A DNA stretch of 64,000 nt, taken from assembly GCF_042666235.1 (NCBI RefSeq), contig NZ_JBHTFQ010000004.1, positions 310,001 to 374,000 on the forward strand, in the 5' to 3' direction. This DNA comes from Halodurantibacterium daqingensis. GTDB taxonomy: Bacteria > Pseudomonadota > Alphaproteobacteria > Rhodobacterales > Rhodobacteraceae. The translations under genes were made by a program, and so were the position numbers. This document shows, piece after piece, positions 16,853 to 25,399 of the stretch. Every line of letters begins with the position of its first letter. The stretch's first letter is position 1. A model generated the notes under the pieces. That model worked only from the letters and a program-made list of their open reading frames with translations. It had not been told where the DNA came from and did not search any database.

Positions 16853-17634
16853 GCCGCATCCCCTCCTTCAAGTGCCGCGGCAAAGGCCGCGCTGGCGTTC
16901 AGAAACTCGCGTGTATAGGGCTCTTGGGCCTGGCCGCTGCGCACCGCATCCGAGGTGAGTTCCTCGATGATGCGCCCATGCTGCATCATGCCGATGCGCT
17001 GGCAGACATGGGCGATCACCGCCATGTCATGCGAGACCAGCAGATAGGTCAGGCCCCGGTCGCGCTGAACCTGCGTCAGGAGGTTCAGGATCTCGGCCTG
17101 GACCGAAACATCCAGCGCCGAGGTCGGCTCGTCCAGCAGCAGCACCTCGGGCTCCATGATCAGGGCCCGGGCGATGGCCACACGTTGCCGCTGTCCGCCC
17201 GACAACTCGTGCGGGTAGCGAAAGCGGAACGCGGGATCGAGCCCGACCTGAACCAGCACCTCGTCGATCCGCTGGCGCTTGCGGTCGAAGCCGTGGATCT
17301 GCAAGGGCTCGCTCAGCACCTTTTCGACCATCTTGCGCGGATGAAGCGAGGCGTAGGGATCCTGGAACACCATCTGCACACGGCGCAGGAAATCCGCACC
17401 GCGCCGCGCCTTCGGCTGTTCGCGCCCGTCCAGCAGCACCGCGCCGTCGTAATCGGCGTTCAGACCCGCGACGGCCCGCAGCACCGTCGACTTGCCGCAG
17501 CCGGATTCCCCGATCAACCCATAGCATTCGCCCGGCGCGATCCGGAAGCTCACGTCCTTGACGACGTGGTGGCGATCTTCCTCCTCGCCGAAGGACACGT
17601 TGAGCCCCACCGCCTCGATCAATGCCCGGGTCAT
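16849..17634 (-). CDS. dipeptide-type ABC transporter ATPase (DppF family)
   Basis: A 261-residue ATPase. Walker A is GESGCGKS near residue 42, the ABC signature is LSGGQRQR near residue 143, and Walker B is EVLLLDEPTSALDVS. The final stretch is the family extension rather than a long C-terminal domain. It overlaps the DppD-like gene by 4 bases and is followed by the serine hydrolase with another 4-base overlap. It energises the importer of this operon together with DppD. Confidence 0.92.
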   Translation of the reverse strand: MTRALIEAVGLNVSFGEEEDRHHVVKDVSFRIAPGECYGLIGESGCGKSTVLRAVAGLNADYDGAVLLDGREQPKARRGADFLRRVQMVFQDPYASLHPRKMVEKVLSEPLQIHGFDRKRQRIDEVLVQVGLDPAFRFRYPHELSGGQRQRVAIARALIMEPEVLLLDEPTSALDVSVQAEILNLLTQVQRDRGLTYLLVSHDMAVIAHVCQRIGMMQHGRIIEELTSDAVRSGQAQEPYTREFLNASAAFAAALEGGDAA

Positions 17635-18497
17635 GCCTGCTCCTCCAGCCGGAAGACCGGCCCGTCCAGCCAGGCGGGATCACGTTGCGGCACGCGTAGG
17701 GTTTCGACCTGCCGGTCAAGGCGCGGCAGGCTGTCCAGCAGCGCGCGGGTATAGGGGTGGCGGGCGTTCCGCAGGTTCTTTGCCTCGATTTCCTCAAGGA
17801 TCCGGCCGGCATACATCACCAGGATCCGGTCGCAGAAGCTTGCGACAAGATTGAGGTCATGGCTGATCAGGATCAGGCCGGTTCCCCGCGCCTCGACCAG
17901 TTCGTTCAGCACCGACAGCACCTGTTTGCGCACCGTCACATCCAACGCCGAGGTCGGCTCGTCCGCGATGATGATGTCGGGTTCCGGGATCAGCATCATG
18001 GCGATCATGATGCGCTGGCCCATGCCGCCCGAAACCTCGTGCGGATAGAGCGAGAACACCCGCTCGGGGTCACGGATATGCACCGCCTCCAGCATTGCCA
18101 GCGCCCGCGCCCGGGCCGCGGCACGATCGGCGCGATGATGGACGCGGAAGGCCTCGACAATCTGCTCGCCCACCCGCATCAGGGGATTGAGCGAGAACTT
18201 CGGGTCTTGCAGGATCATCGAGATCGACCGCCCGCGGATCGCGCGCATCCGCCGTTCCGACGCGGCCAGAAGATCCTCGCCGCGAAAGGCCATCCGCCGG
18301 GCCGTGACCACCGCCGACCGCGGCGTCAGCTTCAGCAAGGCGCGCCCGGTCTGGGATTTGCCGGACCCGGATTCACCGACGATCCCCAGCTTTTCGCGGC
18401 CCACCCGGAAGGATACGCCCCGCACCGCGTCGCGGCCCGTCCGGTTGCCGGCAAAGCGGATGCGCAGATCCTCGACATCGATCAGGGTCTCAGTCAT
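17631..18497 (-). CDS. dipeptide-type ABC transporter ATPase (DppD family)
   Basis: A 288-residue ATPase. Walker A is GESGSGKS near residue 40, followed by the family segment ISMILQDPKFSLNPLMRVGEQ, signature VSGGMGQR (a variant of LSGG) and Walker B IIIADEPTSALDV. The C-terminal HPYTRALLDSLP extension identifies the oligopeptide/nickel group. I chose ATG 18497 (MTETLIDVEDL), which overlaps the permease stop by 8 bases; the longer frame adds residues encoded inside the permease gene. Works with the DppF-like protein. Confidence 0.92.
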   Translation of the reverse strand: MTETLIDVEDLRIRFAGNRTGRDAVRGVSFRVGREKLGIVGESGSGKSQTGRALLKLTPRSAVVTARRMAFRGEDLLAASERRMRAIRGRSISMILQDPKFSLNPLMRVGEQIVEAFRVHHRADRAAARARALAMLEAVHIRDPERVFSLYPHEVSGGMGQRIMIAMMLIPEPDIIIADEPTSALDVTVRKQVLSVLNELVEARGTGLILISHDLNLVASFCDRILVMYAGRILEEIEAKNLRNARHPYTRALLDSLPRLDRQVETLRVPQRDPAWLDGPVFRLEEQA

Positions 18498-19401
18498 GGC
18501 GGGGGTCCAGTACATCGCGAAGCCCGTCGCCGGCGAGATTGACGGCAAGGCTGGTCAGAAGGATGGCAACACCGGGTATCGCGGCCACCCACCAGGCGTT
18601 CATCATGAATTCACGCCCCGTGGACAGCATCGCGCCCCATTCCGGGCTGGGCGGCTGGGCGCCAAGGCCCAGAAAGCCAAGGCCTGCCGCCGTCAGGATC
18701 ACGATGGCCATGTTCAGCGTCACGCGCACCACCACCGAGGGCAGACACATCGGCACGATATCCGCCCAGAGGATCCGCAGATGCGAGGCCCCCTGCATCC
18801 GCATCGCCGCGACATAATCGGATTTGCGGATCGTCAGGGTTTCGGCACGCGCCAACCGCGCGATGGGAGGCCAGGCCGAAAGCGACAGCGCGATCACCGC
18901 GTTCTCGATCCCCGGCCCCAGCGCCGTCACGAAGGCCAGCGCCAGGATCAGCGACGGAAAGGCCAGGAACACGTCCACGACCCGCATCAGCACCAGATCA
19001 AGCCAGCCGCCGAAATAGCCGGCAACGGTGCCCACGATCAGCCCGACGGGCGCCACGATCGCCGCGGTCAACACCGCGATGTAAAGCGTGATCCGCGACC
19101 CGTGGATGATGCGCGAAAAGATGTCCCGGCCCAGTTCGTCAGTGCCGAACCAATGCGTGGCCGAGGGCGGTTGCAGCCGCATTGCAAGCGATTGCTGGTA
19201 AGGGTTGTAAGGGGCGATGGCCGGGGCGAGCCAGGCCACGATGACCAGCAGCAGCAGGAAAAGCGCCCCTGCCAGGGCCGAGCGGTTGGCAGCAAAGCGC
19301 CGCCATCCCAGCCAGATCTGCTGGGCCCGCGCCTGCCCGGCCGAGGCCGGCACCGGCGCATGAAGCCAGCTGCGGAAATCGGCCCGAGGAGTGTTCATCA
19401 T
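18490..19401 (-). CDS. dipeptide-type ABC transporter permease (DppC family)
   Basis: A 303-residue permease. It begins with a cytoplasmic stretch, then a first helix (ALAGALFLLLLVIVAWLAP), the HWFGTDELGRDIFSRIIHGS family motif and the EAA loop in DYVAAMRMQGASHLRILWAD. Two adjacent ATG codons (19401 and 19398) are possible starts, with GGATCCGAG upstream. It pairs with the DppB-like permease encoded 8 bases upstream. Confidence 0.92.
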   Translation of the reverse strand: MMNTPRADFRSWLHAPVPASAGQARAQQIWLGWRRFAANRSALAGALFLLLLVIVAWLAPAIAPYNPYQQSLAMRLQPPSATHWFGTDELGRDIFSRIIHGSRITLYIAVLTAAIVAPVGLIVGTVAGYFGGWLDLVLMRVVDVFLAFPSLILALAFVTALGPGIENAVIALSLSAWPPIARLARAETLTIRKSDYVAAMRMQGASHLRILWADIVPMCLPSVVVRVTLNMAIVILTAAGLGFLGLGAQPPSPEWGAMLSTGREFMMNAWWVAAIPGVAILLTSLAVNLAGDGLRDVLDPRHD

Positions 19402-19409
19402 CTCGGATC

Positions 19410-20462
19410 CTAGCGTGTTCTGGGATCAAGGACGCGATAGAGCGCGTCGCAGATCAGGTTGATGGTGACGAAGATAAGCCCGACGATCAGGGTGCAGCCG
19501 ACAACCGCGTTCATGTCACCGGCCAGAAGCGCGGTGGTCAGGTAACGGCCAAAGCCCGGCCAGGCAAAGACGGTTTCGGTCAGCACCGCCCCTTCCAGCA
19601 GAAACGCATAGGAGAGTGCCACGACCGTCAGGACCTGAACGGCGATGTTGCGGAAGGCATGCCGCCAGACCGTGCGCCGCCAGGACAGCCCCTTGACCCG
19701 TGCGGTGATGACATATTCCTGCGACAGTTGCGCCGCCATGAAGCTGCGCGTCATGCGGCTGATGTAGGTCATGGCCCCGAAGGCCAGGATCGAGGCGGGC
19801 AGCACGATGTGCGAAACGGCATTGCGGAAGGCCGCCCAGTTGCCGGCCATGGCGGTGTCGATCAGAAGCAATCCGGTGCGTTGCTCGAACCCGTATTCAT
19901 GGATGAACCCGATCCGCCCCGGCCCCGAAACCCAGCCCAGCCCGGCATAGAATACCATGAGCCCCATCAGCCCCAGCCAGAAGTTCGGCGCGGAATAGCC
20001 GATCAGGCAGACGGTGCGCACCAGATGGTCGATCCAGCTGTTGGCATACATCGCCGACAGCACCCCCAAGGGCACGCCCAGCCCGGTTCCGATGATCATC
20101 GCCACCGTCGCAAGCTCGATCGTCGCCGGAAAGACCCTACGGATATCCTCAAGCACCGGCCGCCCCGAGGTCAGCGAATTGCCCAGATCCAGGGTCAGGG
20201 CGCTTTTGAGGTAGCTCAGGAACTGCACGATCAGCGGCTGGTCCAGCCCAAGTTCCCGATAGACCCGGTCATAGGCCGCCTGCGGAGCGTTTTCGCCCAC
20301 GATCTTGATCACCGGATCAAGCGGAAGCATCCGGCCGATGAAGAAGGTCAGCGCCACCAGTCCGAGAAGCGTCACGCCGACTGATCCGATCGTCAGAAGG
20401 GCGGCCTTCAGCTGCCGCTTTCGCCGCGGGGGCAGATACCCGCGTTGCGCTGCCATTCGCAT
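19410..20462 (-). CDS. dipeptide-type ABC transporter permease (DppB family)
   Basis: A 350-residue permease, longer than the usual 310-330 because of a basic N-terminal tail (PRRKRQLKAALL). Family marks are LPLDPVIKIVGENAPQAAYD, the RELGLDQPLIVQFLSYLKSA segment and the EAA loop YVITARVKGLSWRRTVWRHA. I chose ATG 20462 because AAGGAG lies 7 bases before it; a start 18 bases upstream would place that ribosome site inside the gene. A GC-rich hairpin separates it from the binding-protein gene. Confidence 0.9.
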   Translation of the reverse strand: MRMAAQRGYLPPRRKRQLKAALLTIGSVGVTLLGLVALTFFIGRMLPLDPVIKIVGENAPQAAYDRVYRELGLDQPLIVQFLSYLKSALTLDLGNSLTSGRPVLEDIRRVFPATIELATVAMIIGTGLGVPLGVLSAMYANSWIDHLVRTVCLIGYSAPNFWLGLMGLMVFYAGLGWVSGPGRIGFIHEYGFEQRTGLLLIDTAMAGNWAAFRNAVSHIVLPASILAFGAMTYISRMTRSFMAAQLSQEYVITARVKGLSWRRTVWRHAFRNIAVQVLTVVALSYAFLLEGAVLTETVFAWPGFGRYLTTALLAGDMNAVVGCTLIVGLIFVTINLICDALYRVLDPRTR

Positions 20463-20500
20463 GGTCAGTCTCCTTCGCATGTTCCGGCACCTGTTCAGGC

Positions 20501-20524
20501 CCCCGCCCGCGGATGCAGGCGGGG
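20501..20524 (-). promoter_or_regulatory. intercistronic hairpin between binding protein and permease genes
   Basis: A perfect 7-base stem, CCCCGCC with GGCGGGG, around a 10-base loop, 15 bases after the binding-protein stop. No T-tract follows, so it is unlikely to be a full terminator. Such hairpins after binding-protein genes protect the upstream message and lower permease levels. Confidence 0.5.
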
Positions 20525-20539
20525 ACCGGTGACAGGCGC

Positions 20540-22144
20540 TTATTTGGACGCCAGGTTGTAGAAGGCCTTGAAGCCATGGAAGGTCCAGCCCTGCAGTTCC
20601 GCGCGGTGCGCGACGTTCTGCGTTGTCTGGAACATGAAGACCTGCGGCCCCTCCTGCATCTGGTCAAGCTGCAGCTGGCGATACAGTTCTTCGCGGGTGT
20701 CCGTGTCCGGCTCGAGCAACGCCTCCAGCACGCGCTGGTTGTACTCTTCCGAGAAATAGGCCGAGCGCCAGCTGGGATACTGGGTCAGCTTGGCTTCGGC
20801 AGCGTTGTCAGGGTTGTAGATCTGACGCGAGGCCATGCCATGAGCATCCCCGACCGAGGTCTGCCAGCTCATCACCGCCATCTCGAATTCCCGTCCGCGC
20901 ACCCGTGCGAACAGCTGGGCATTGGCCATGCGTTCAACCGCGATGGTCAGCCCGGCTTCGGCGGCATTTTCCTGGAAATGCTGCCCGATCGGCATCGAAT
21001 AGGGATGGGTGCCAAGGATCAGCGAGATCCGGGTGCCGGGCTCGACCCCCGCCTCGGCCAGAAGCTCCCGCGCACGTTCGACATCCAGCGAAAAGGGCCG
21101 GCCTTCTTCCTCGCTCAGGGCACCGAAGGCGCCAAGCTGAACCGGGCTTTGACGGATGGTGCCGATGCCGCGCAGGAAGGATTGTTCCATCGCGTCATAA
21201 TCCAGCAGGTAGCGCAGCGCGAGCCGCGCCCGCGGATCGGTAAACGGGCCGAATTCGTTGTTCAGCGCCAGATAGGTAAGCTGCGGCTTGAGCGCCGTGG
21301 CGACCTCGATCCCCTCCATCTGCGACACATCCGCGATGTCTTCGGGCGTCAGGTCGCGCGCCACGTCGATATCGCCGCTGGTCAGCATCAGGCGCTGCGT
21401 CGCAGCCTCTGCCACATGCCGGACCAGGATCGTCTTGAGCGCCGGCGCTTCACCCCAGTAATCGTCATTGCGTTCAAGGATCACCACCTCGCCCGGGTTC
21501 CAGCGCGCCAGGCGATAGGGGCCGACGCATTCGGTATGGGTGCCCAGATACTGATTGCCCAGATCGCCGTTGACTTCATTGGCCATCACCGTTTCCCGGT
21601 CCAGCAGGATCGCAACGGGATAGGCCGCGATTGCCTGCAGCACCAGCGAACTTGGATAGGCCTGGTCGAACTCCATCACCAGCGTGGTGTCGTCGGGGGC
21701 GGTGATCCGCTCGGCGGCGTTTTCGGCGGTAAAGCCATATTCGGTGAGCCCTGCCGAGGCCCCCAGCCCGATCTGGAGCACCCGGTGCAGCGACCAGGCC
21801 ATTTCCTGCGCGGTGGCCGGGTTGCCCGAGGGGAAGGTCAGCCCCTCGCGCATCCGGAAGGTGATGGTGCGGCCGTCGTCCGACACCTCGTAATCCTCGG
21901 CCAGCCCGGGGATGATGTTGGTCTCATCCTCGGGATCATATTCCATGAGCCGGTCACAGGTATTGGTCAGCAGCTCGATCGTCACCACTTCGCCGACCTG
22001 CGCCGGATCGAAGGTGGAAATGGCGTCGATGTTCCACGCCATCACCATCACGTCAGGGGGGGTATTGGCCGCTGCCGGAACCGACAGGGCCGCGGTCGTG
22101 GCCAGGGCCAGCGCCGAGGACAGCATCCCGTTTCGTAGCTTCAT
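20540..22144 (-). CDS. ABC transporter periplasmic substrate-binding protein (SBP_bac_5)
   Basis: A 534-residue binding protein. A Sec signal peptide occupies the first 26 or so residues (basic MKLRN, then ALALATTAALSVPAAA, cleavage before NTPPD). Family segments include STFDPAQVGEVVTIELLTN, IIPGLAEDYEVSDDGRTITF and FPSGNPATAQEMAWSLHR. GGGAG lies before the ATG. It delivers an oligopeptide-like ligand to the DppB/DppC channel encoded next. The neighbouring peptidases suggest peptides or N-acyl amino acids as ligands. Confidence 0.9.
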   Translation of the reverse strand: MKLRNGMLSSALALATTAALSVPAAANTPPDVMVMAWNIDAISTFDPAQVGEVVTIELLTNTCDRLMEYDPEDETNIIPGLAEDYEVSDDGRTITFRMREGLTFPSGNPATAQEMAWSLHRVLQIGLGASAGLTEYGFTAENAAERITAPDDTTLVMEFDQAYPSSLVLQAIAAYPVAILLDRETVMANEVNGDLGNQYLGTHTECVGPYRLARWNPGEVVILERNDDYWGEAPALKTILVRHVAEAATQRLMLTSGDIDVARDLTPEDIADVSQMEGIEVATALKPQLTYLALNNEFGPFTDPRARLALRYLLDYDAMEQSFLRGIGTIRQSPVQLGAFGALSEEEGRPFSLDVERARELLAEAGVEPGTRISLILGTHPYSMPIGQHFQENAAEAGLTIAVERMANAQLFARVRGREFEMAVMSWQTSVGDAHGMASRQIYNPDNAAEAKLTQYPSWRSAYFSEEYNQRVLEALLEPDTDTREELYRQLQLDQMQEGPQVFMFQTTQNVAHRAELQGWTFHGFKAFYNLASK

Positions 22145-22183
22145 CTTGTAGTCTCCCGGTTGGTTGTTGTTGTTGCTTCGTGA

Positions 22184-23611
22184 TTAGGCCGCATCCGGCC
22201 TGGGCTGGAGCGGGGGCCGGACCTCGGCCGGAATCGGGCAGACGTAGGGCGCCGCGGCAAGCCGCGCGTCCAGATCCGCCCGCGCCCGTGCGATCAGGTC
22301 GGGGTTGGTCAGGCAATCCTGGGCGGTCGCGGCCATCACCTTGGCCACCCAGGTCAGCACCTTGTGCGCGGCGGGCGTCTTGCCCTGCGCGGTCACCTGC
22401 CAGCTGTGGCCGGGGGTGCCGATCGCCAATGTTGCGGCATGGGCCTGAACCGTGGGCACGATCCAGCTGACATCGCCCACATCGGTCGATCCGATCATCG
22501 GTTCGCGCGCGGTGCCGCGCGGCACGATGAAGTCGCACAGGGCCGCGGTGTCGCGCGGCGCAAGGCCCACGCCGCGCCAGGCGCTGGCGATGTCCGAGGC
22601 CTGCAATGTCGCCTGGATCTCGGCAGCGAAAGCGCGATCGGCCTCGTCAAAGACGGGGGGACCAAGCCGTTCGAGATTGGCCTGCATCGCCTCTTCCAGC
22701 GGCGCATTCGGCAGCAGGTTCGACACCGCGCTCATGATCGAGATATCAACCCTCGTGTCGGTCATCATCGCTGCGCCCTGTGCGATGCGCTTGACCCTCT
22801 CGTTCAGTTCGAACATCCCCGGAAGATCGGGCGACCGGATGGCAAAGCGCAGTTTCGCCTTTGCCTGCACGACATTCGGCGCAACCCCGCCCGCATCCAG
22901 GAAGGAATAGTGGATGCGGCTTTCCTGGGGCACATGTTCCCGCAGATACTGGACCCCGGTGCACATCAGTTGCGCCGCATCCAGCGCCGAACGGCCCAGA
23001 TGAGGCGCGGCTGCGGCATGGCTGGCCCGGCCGGTGAATTCGAAATCCATGCGGGTATTGGCCAGTGACAGGGCCGGCGCCACCTCGTTGAAGCAATGCG
23101 GGTGCCATGTGATCGCGACGGCCACGCCGTCAAAGGCGCCTTCGCGCGCCATGAAGGACTTGGCCGCGCCGCCTTCCTCGGCGGGGCAGCCGTAATACCG
23201 CACCCGCCCCGGCGTTCCTGTCGCCTCAAGCCAGTCCTTCAGCGCGCAGGCCGCCAGAAGCGCCGCCGAGCCCAGCAGGTTATGCCCGCACCCATGCCCC
23301 TGGCCATTGCCCGGCAGCGGACGCGGCTCGGCCACCCCGGCCTCCTGGCTGAGGCCCGGCAGCGCATCGTATTCGCCCAGAAAGGCAATGATCGGGCCGC
23401 CCTGCCCGGCCTCTCCGATCACGGCGGTAGGGATGCCAGCCACGTTTTCCGTGATCTGAAAGCCCTTGTCCCTCAGCATTGCCGTATGTTCGGCCACCGA
23501 ACGGTATTCGGTATAGCAGATTTCGGGCATCCCCCAGACCCGGTCCGACAGGCCGATAAGGTCAGGGGCGTGCTGATCGACGCTGCGCCAGATATCGGGT
23601 TCGTTCTTCAT
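22184..23611 (-). CDS. M20-family metalloamidohydrolase, AbgB-like
   Basis: A 475-residue metallopeptidase of the M20D group, closest in pattern to AbgB (p-aminobenzoyl-glutamate hydrolase subunit B). Visible are FLGEYDALPG near residue 78, GHGCGHNLLG near residue 107 (metal-binding Cys/His of the group), EEGGAAKSFM (catalytic and metal-binding Glu pair) near 142, and SASH-like TGRASHAAAAPH around 195. It removes an acyl group or cleaves an amide bond of N-acyl amino acids or dipeptides in the cytoplasm. GGAG precedes the ATG, and the upstream S9 peptidase ends 9 bases before it. No AbgA partner is present. Confidence 0.87.
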   Translation of the reverse strand: MKNEPDIWRSVDQHAPDLIGLSDRVWGMPEICYTEYRSVAEHTAMLRDKGFQITENVAGIPTAVIGEAGQGGPIIAFLGEYDALPGLSQEAGVAEPRPLPGNGQGHGCGHNLLGSAALLAACALKDWLEATGTPGRVRYYGCPAEEGGAAKSFMAREGAFDGVAVAITWHPHCFNEVAPALSLANTRMDFEFTGRASHAAAAPHLGRSALDAAQLMCTGVQYLREHVPQESRIHYSFLDAGGVAPNVVQAKAKLRFAIRSPDLPGMFELNERVKRIAQGAAMMTDTRVDISIMSAVSNLLPNAPLEEAMQANLERLGPPVFDEADRAFAAEIQATLQASDIASAWRGVGLAPRDTAALCDFIVPRGTAREPMIGSTDVGDVSWIVPTVQAHAATLAIGTPGHSWQVTAQGKTPAAHKVLTWVAKVMAATAQDCLTNPDLIARARADLDARLAAAPYVCPIPAEVRPPLQPRPDAA

Positions 23612-23620
23612 GAATGCTCC

Positions 23621-25399
23621 TCAGAGTTCTTGTGCAAGGAAATCGGCCAGCGCGCCGAACACGCGGCGGATGTTCTCGATCCGCTTGAAACCATGCCCCT
23701 CATGCGCGACGCGCAGGAAATCGCAACGCTTGCCCAGGCCGAACATCAGCGCATGGATGATCTCGCTTTCCGACGGCGGGACGCGGGGATCGCGGTCGGC
23801 ATGGACCATCATCAGCGGCGCCTGCACCCGCTCGATCCGGTTGACGGGCGAAAGGCGCGCCAGCAAATCGGCCTGCCTGGAGGGATCGCCATATTCCGCG
23901 ACGCGGATCATGCGTGCCCAGGGGCCGGTTGCCAGAAGATGGGTCGCGAAATTGCCGATCCCGTAGAAATTGATCCCGCAGGTCCACAGATCCGGGGTTT
24001 CGGTCAGCGCGGCCATGACCATGTACCCCCCGTAGGAACGGCCGAACACGGCGCAGCGGGCGGGATCGACGGTGCCGCTTTCCGCCAGCAACCGCCGCAG
24101 CGCGGTCAGGTCGGCAAGGCTGTCGAGCCGCTTTTCCTGATCGTCGGCGGCATGGTATTTCCGTCCATAGCCGGTCGAGCCGCGCACGTTCGGTGCCACC
24201 ACCATAAGACCCTGGGACAGCATCCACTGCACATCAGCGCGCCATTCGGGCCGCCACTGCATTTCCGGTCCGCCATGGATGATGAACACCGCGGGCCAGC
24301 CTGCGGCCGGCCGGGCGCCCTTCGGGGTGTAAAGGAAGTAAGGCACCTCCAGCCCGTCAAAGCTGTCGAAACAGGCGATATCGGGCATGATCCCCGCCGG
24401 AAGGGGCGCCGGGCCGAACAGGCGTCGGGCCGGGCCGCCGTTCAACGGGATCTCCCAGATCGCAGGGGCAGACACGGCCGAGGAAATCGTGCAAAGCAGG
24501 CTGTTGCCCGCGCCCGGCAGGCTGGGATTGCTGACGACCCCCGGCACCGGCATCTCCAGCGGCCGCACCGCGCCCGAGGCAAGATCGATCCACACAAGGC
24601 GGCTGTAGCCACTGTCATTGACCGCAATCACCGCCCCCTGCTGATCGGGGGCAAGGGCAATGGCATCCAGATCGGAGCCCGGCGCCTCATGAAGGCAATC
24701 CGTCGGCTTTCCGTCGCTATCAAAGCGCCACAGGGCCAGCCGATCGCCGCCATGGTCGCAAATTGCAAGGCCGCCGCCCGCCTTCAACGGGCGTGCGGCG
24801 GTGAACTTCACCCTGTGCGGCGCATCAAGCACAGGGCCGCGACGGCCGGTGGCGATCTCGACCAGTTCCAGCTTCTGGTCGCTTGCCGCGCCCAGCGTGC
24901 GCCGCACCAGCAGACAGCTGGCATCAGCGGTGAAGGCCAGCACCTCCTGATGGCCCGCGCTGTCGCCGACGGCCAGGACGCGGCCCGAGCCGAGCTCCAT
25001 CACGCAAAGATCAAGCTGGTCCTTCTGCCGGGCGTTGGCCGAAAAGGCGATCTGCGTGCCGTCAGGCGAAAACGCGCCCCACATGTGGGCAGTCATGGGA
25101 TCGGCCGTCAGCGGCCGCACCTGCCCTGTTTCCACCTCGCAAAGATAAAGCTGCCACCGCTCGTCGCCGCCGCAATCGGCGGTAAAGACAAGCGCACCGC
25201 CGGCCGGGCTCCAGGCAAAGCTGTTCACGGGCTCGGGGTGCCGGGTCAGCTGGCGTTTGCCCGCAGCGTCCCCAAGCCAGATCTGCGGCATCCCGCTTTC
25301 ATCATCGATGAAGGCCAGCAGCCCGGTGTCAGGGGCCTGGGCCGGCGCGCGGCACGAGGTGATTTCAAGCAGGGGCTGGATTGCTGCGGCATCAATCAT
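23621..25399 (-). CDS. S9-family serine peptidase (prolyl oligopeptidase / acylaminoacyl peptidase type)
   Basis: A 592-residue peptidase. The first 330 residues form repeated beta-propeller strands (FAWSPAGGALVFTADCGG, WGAFSPDGTQIAFSA and similar), and the rest is the catalytic alpha/beta hydrolase domain. The nucleophile is Ser455 in GRSYGGYM, the acid is probably Asp538 in HADRDPRVP, and the histidine is probably His570 in HEGHGF. HGGPEMQWR is the oxyanion region. There is no signal peptide, so it degrades imported short peptides in the cytoplasm. Its start overlaps the prolyl iminopeptidase stop by 8 bases. Confidence 0.9.
   Translation of the reverse strand: MIDAAAIQPLLEITSCRAPAQAPDTGLLAFIDDESGMPQIWLGDAAGKRQLTRHPEPVNSFAWSPAGGALVFTADCGGDERWQLYLCEVETGQVRPLTADPMTAHMWGAFSPDGTQIAFSANARQKDQLDLCVMELGSGRVLAVGDSAGHQEVLAFTADASCLLVRRTLGAASDQKLELVEIATGRRGPVLDAPHRVKFTAARPLKAGGGLAICDHGGDRLALWRFDSDGKPTDCLHEAPGSDLDAIALAPDQQGAVIAVNDSGYSRLVWIDLASGAVRPLEMPVPGVVSNPSLPGAGNSLLCTISSAVSAPAIWEIPLNGGPARRLFGPAPLPAGIMPDIACFDSFDGLEVPYFLYTPKGARPAAGWPAVFIIHGGPEMQWRPEWRADVQWMLSQGLMVVAPNVRGSTGYGRKYHAADDQEKRLDSLADLTALRRLLAESGTVDPARCAVFGRSYGGYMVMAALTETPDLWTCGINFYGIGNFATHLLATGPWARMIRVAEYGDPSRQADLLARLSPVNRIERVQAPLMMVHADRDPRVPPSESEIIHALMFGLGKRCDFLRVAHEGHGFKRIENIRRVFGALADFLAQEL

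Noticed and set aside
14528..16918. A 796-codon open frame on the plus strand
   Set aside because: It lies antisense to the MmgE/PrpD and serine hydrolase genes, which have clear motifs. The translation is His/Arg/Gln-rich without a domain, a common effect of high GC content.
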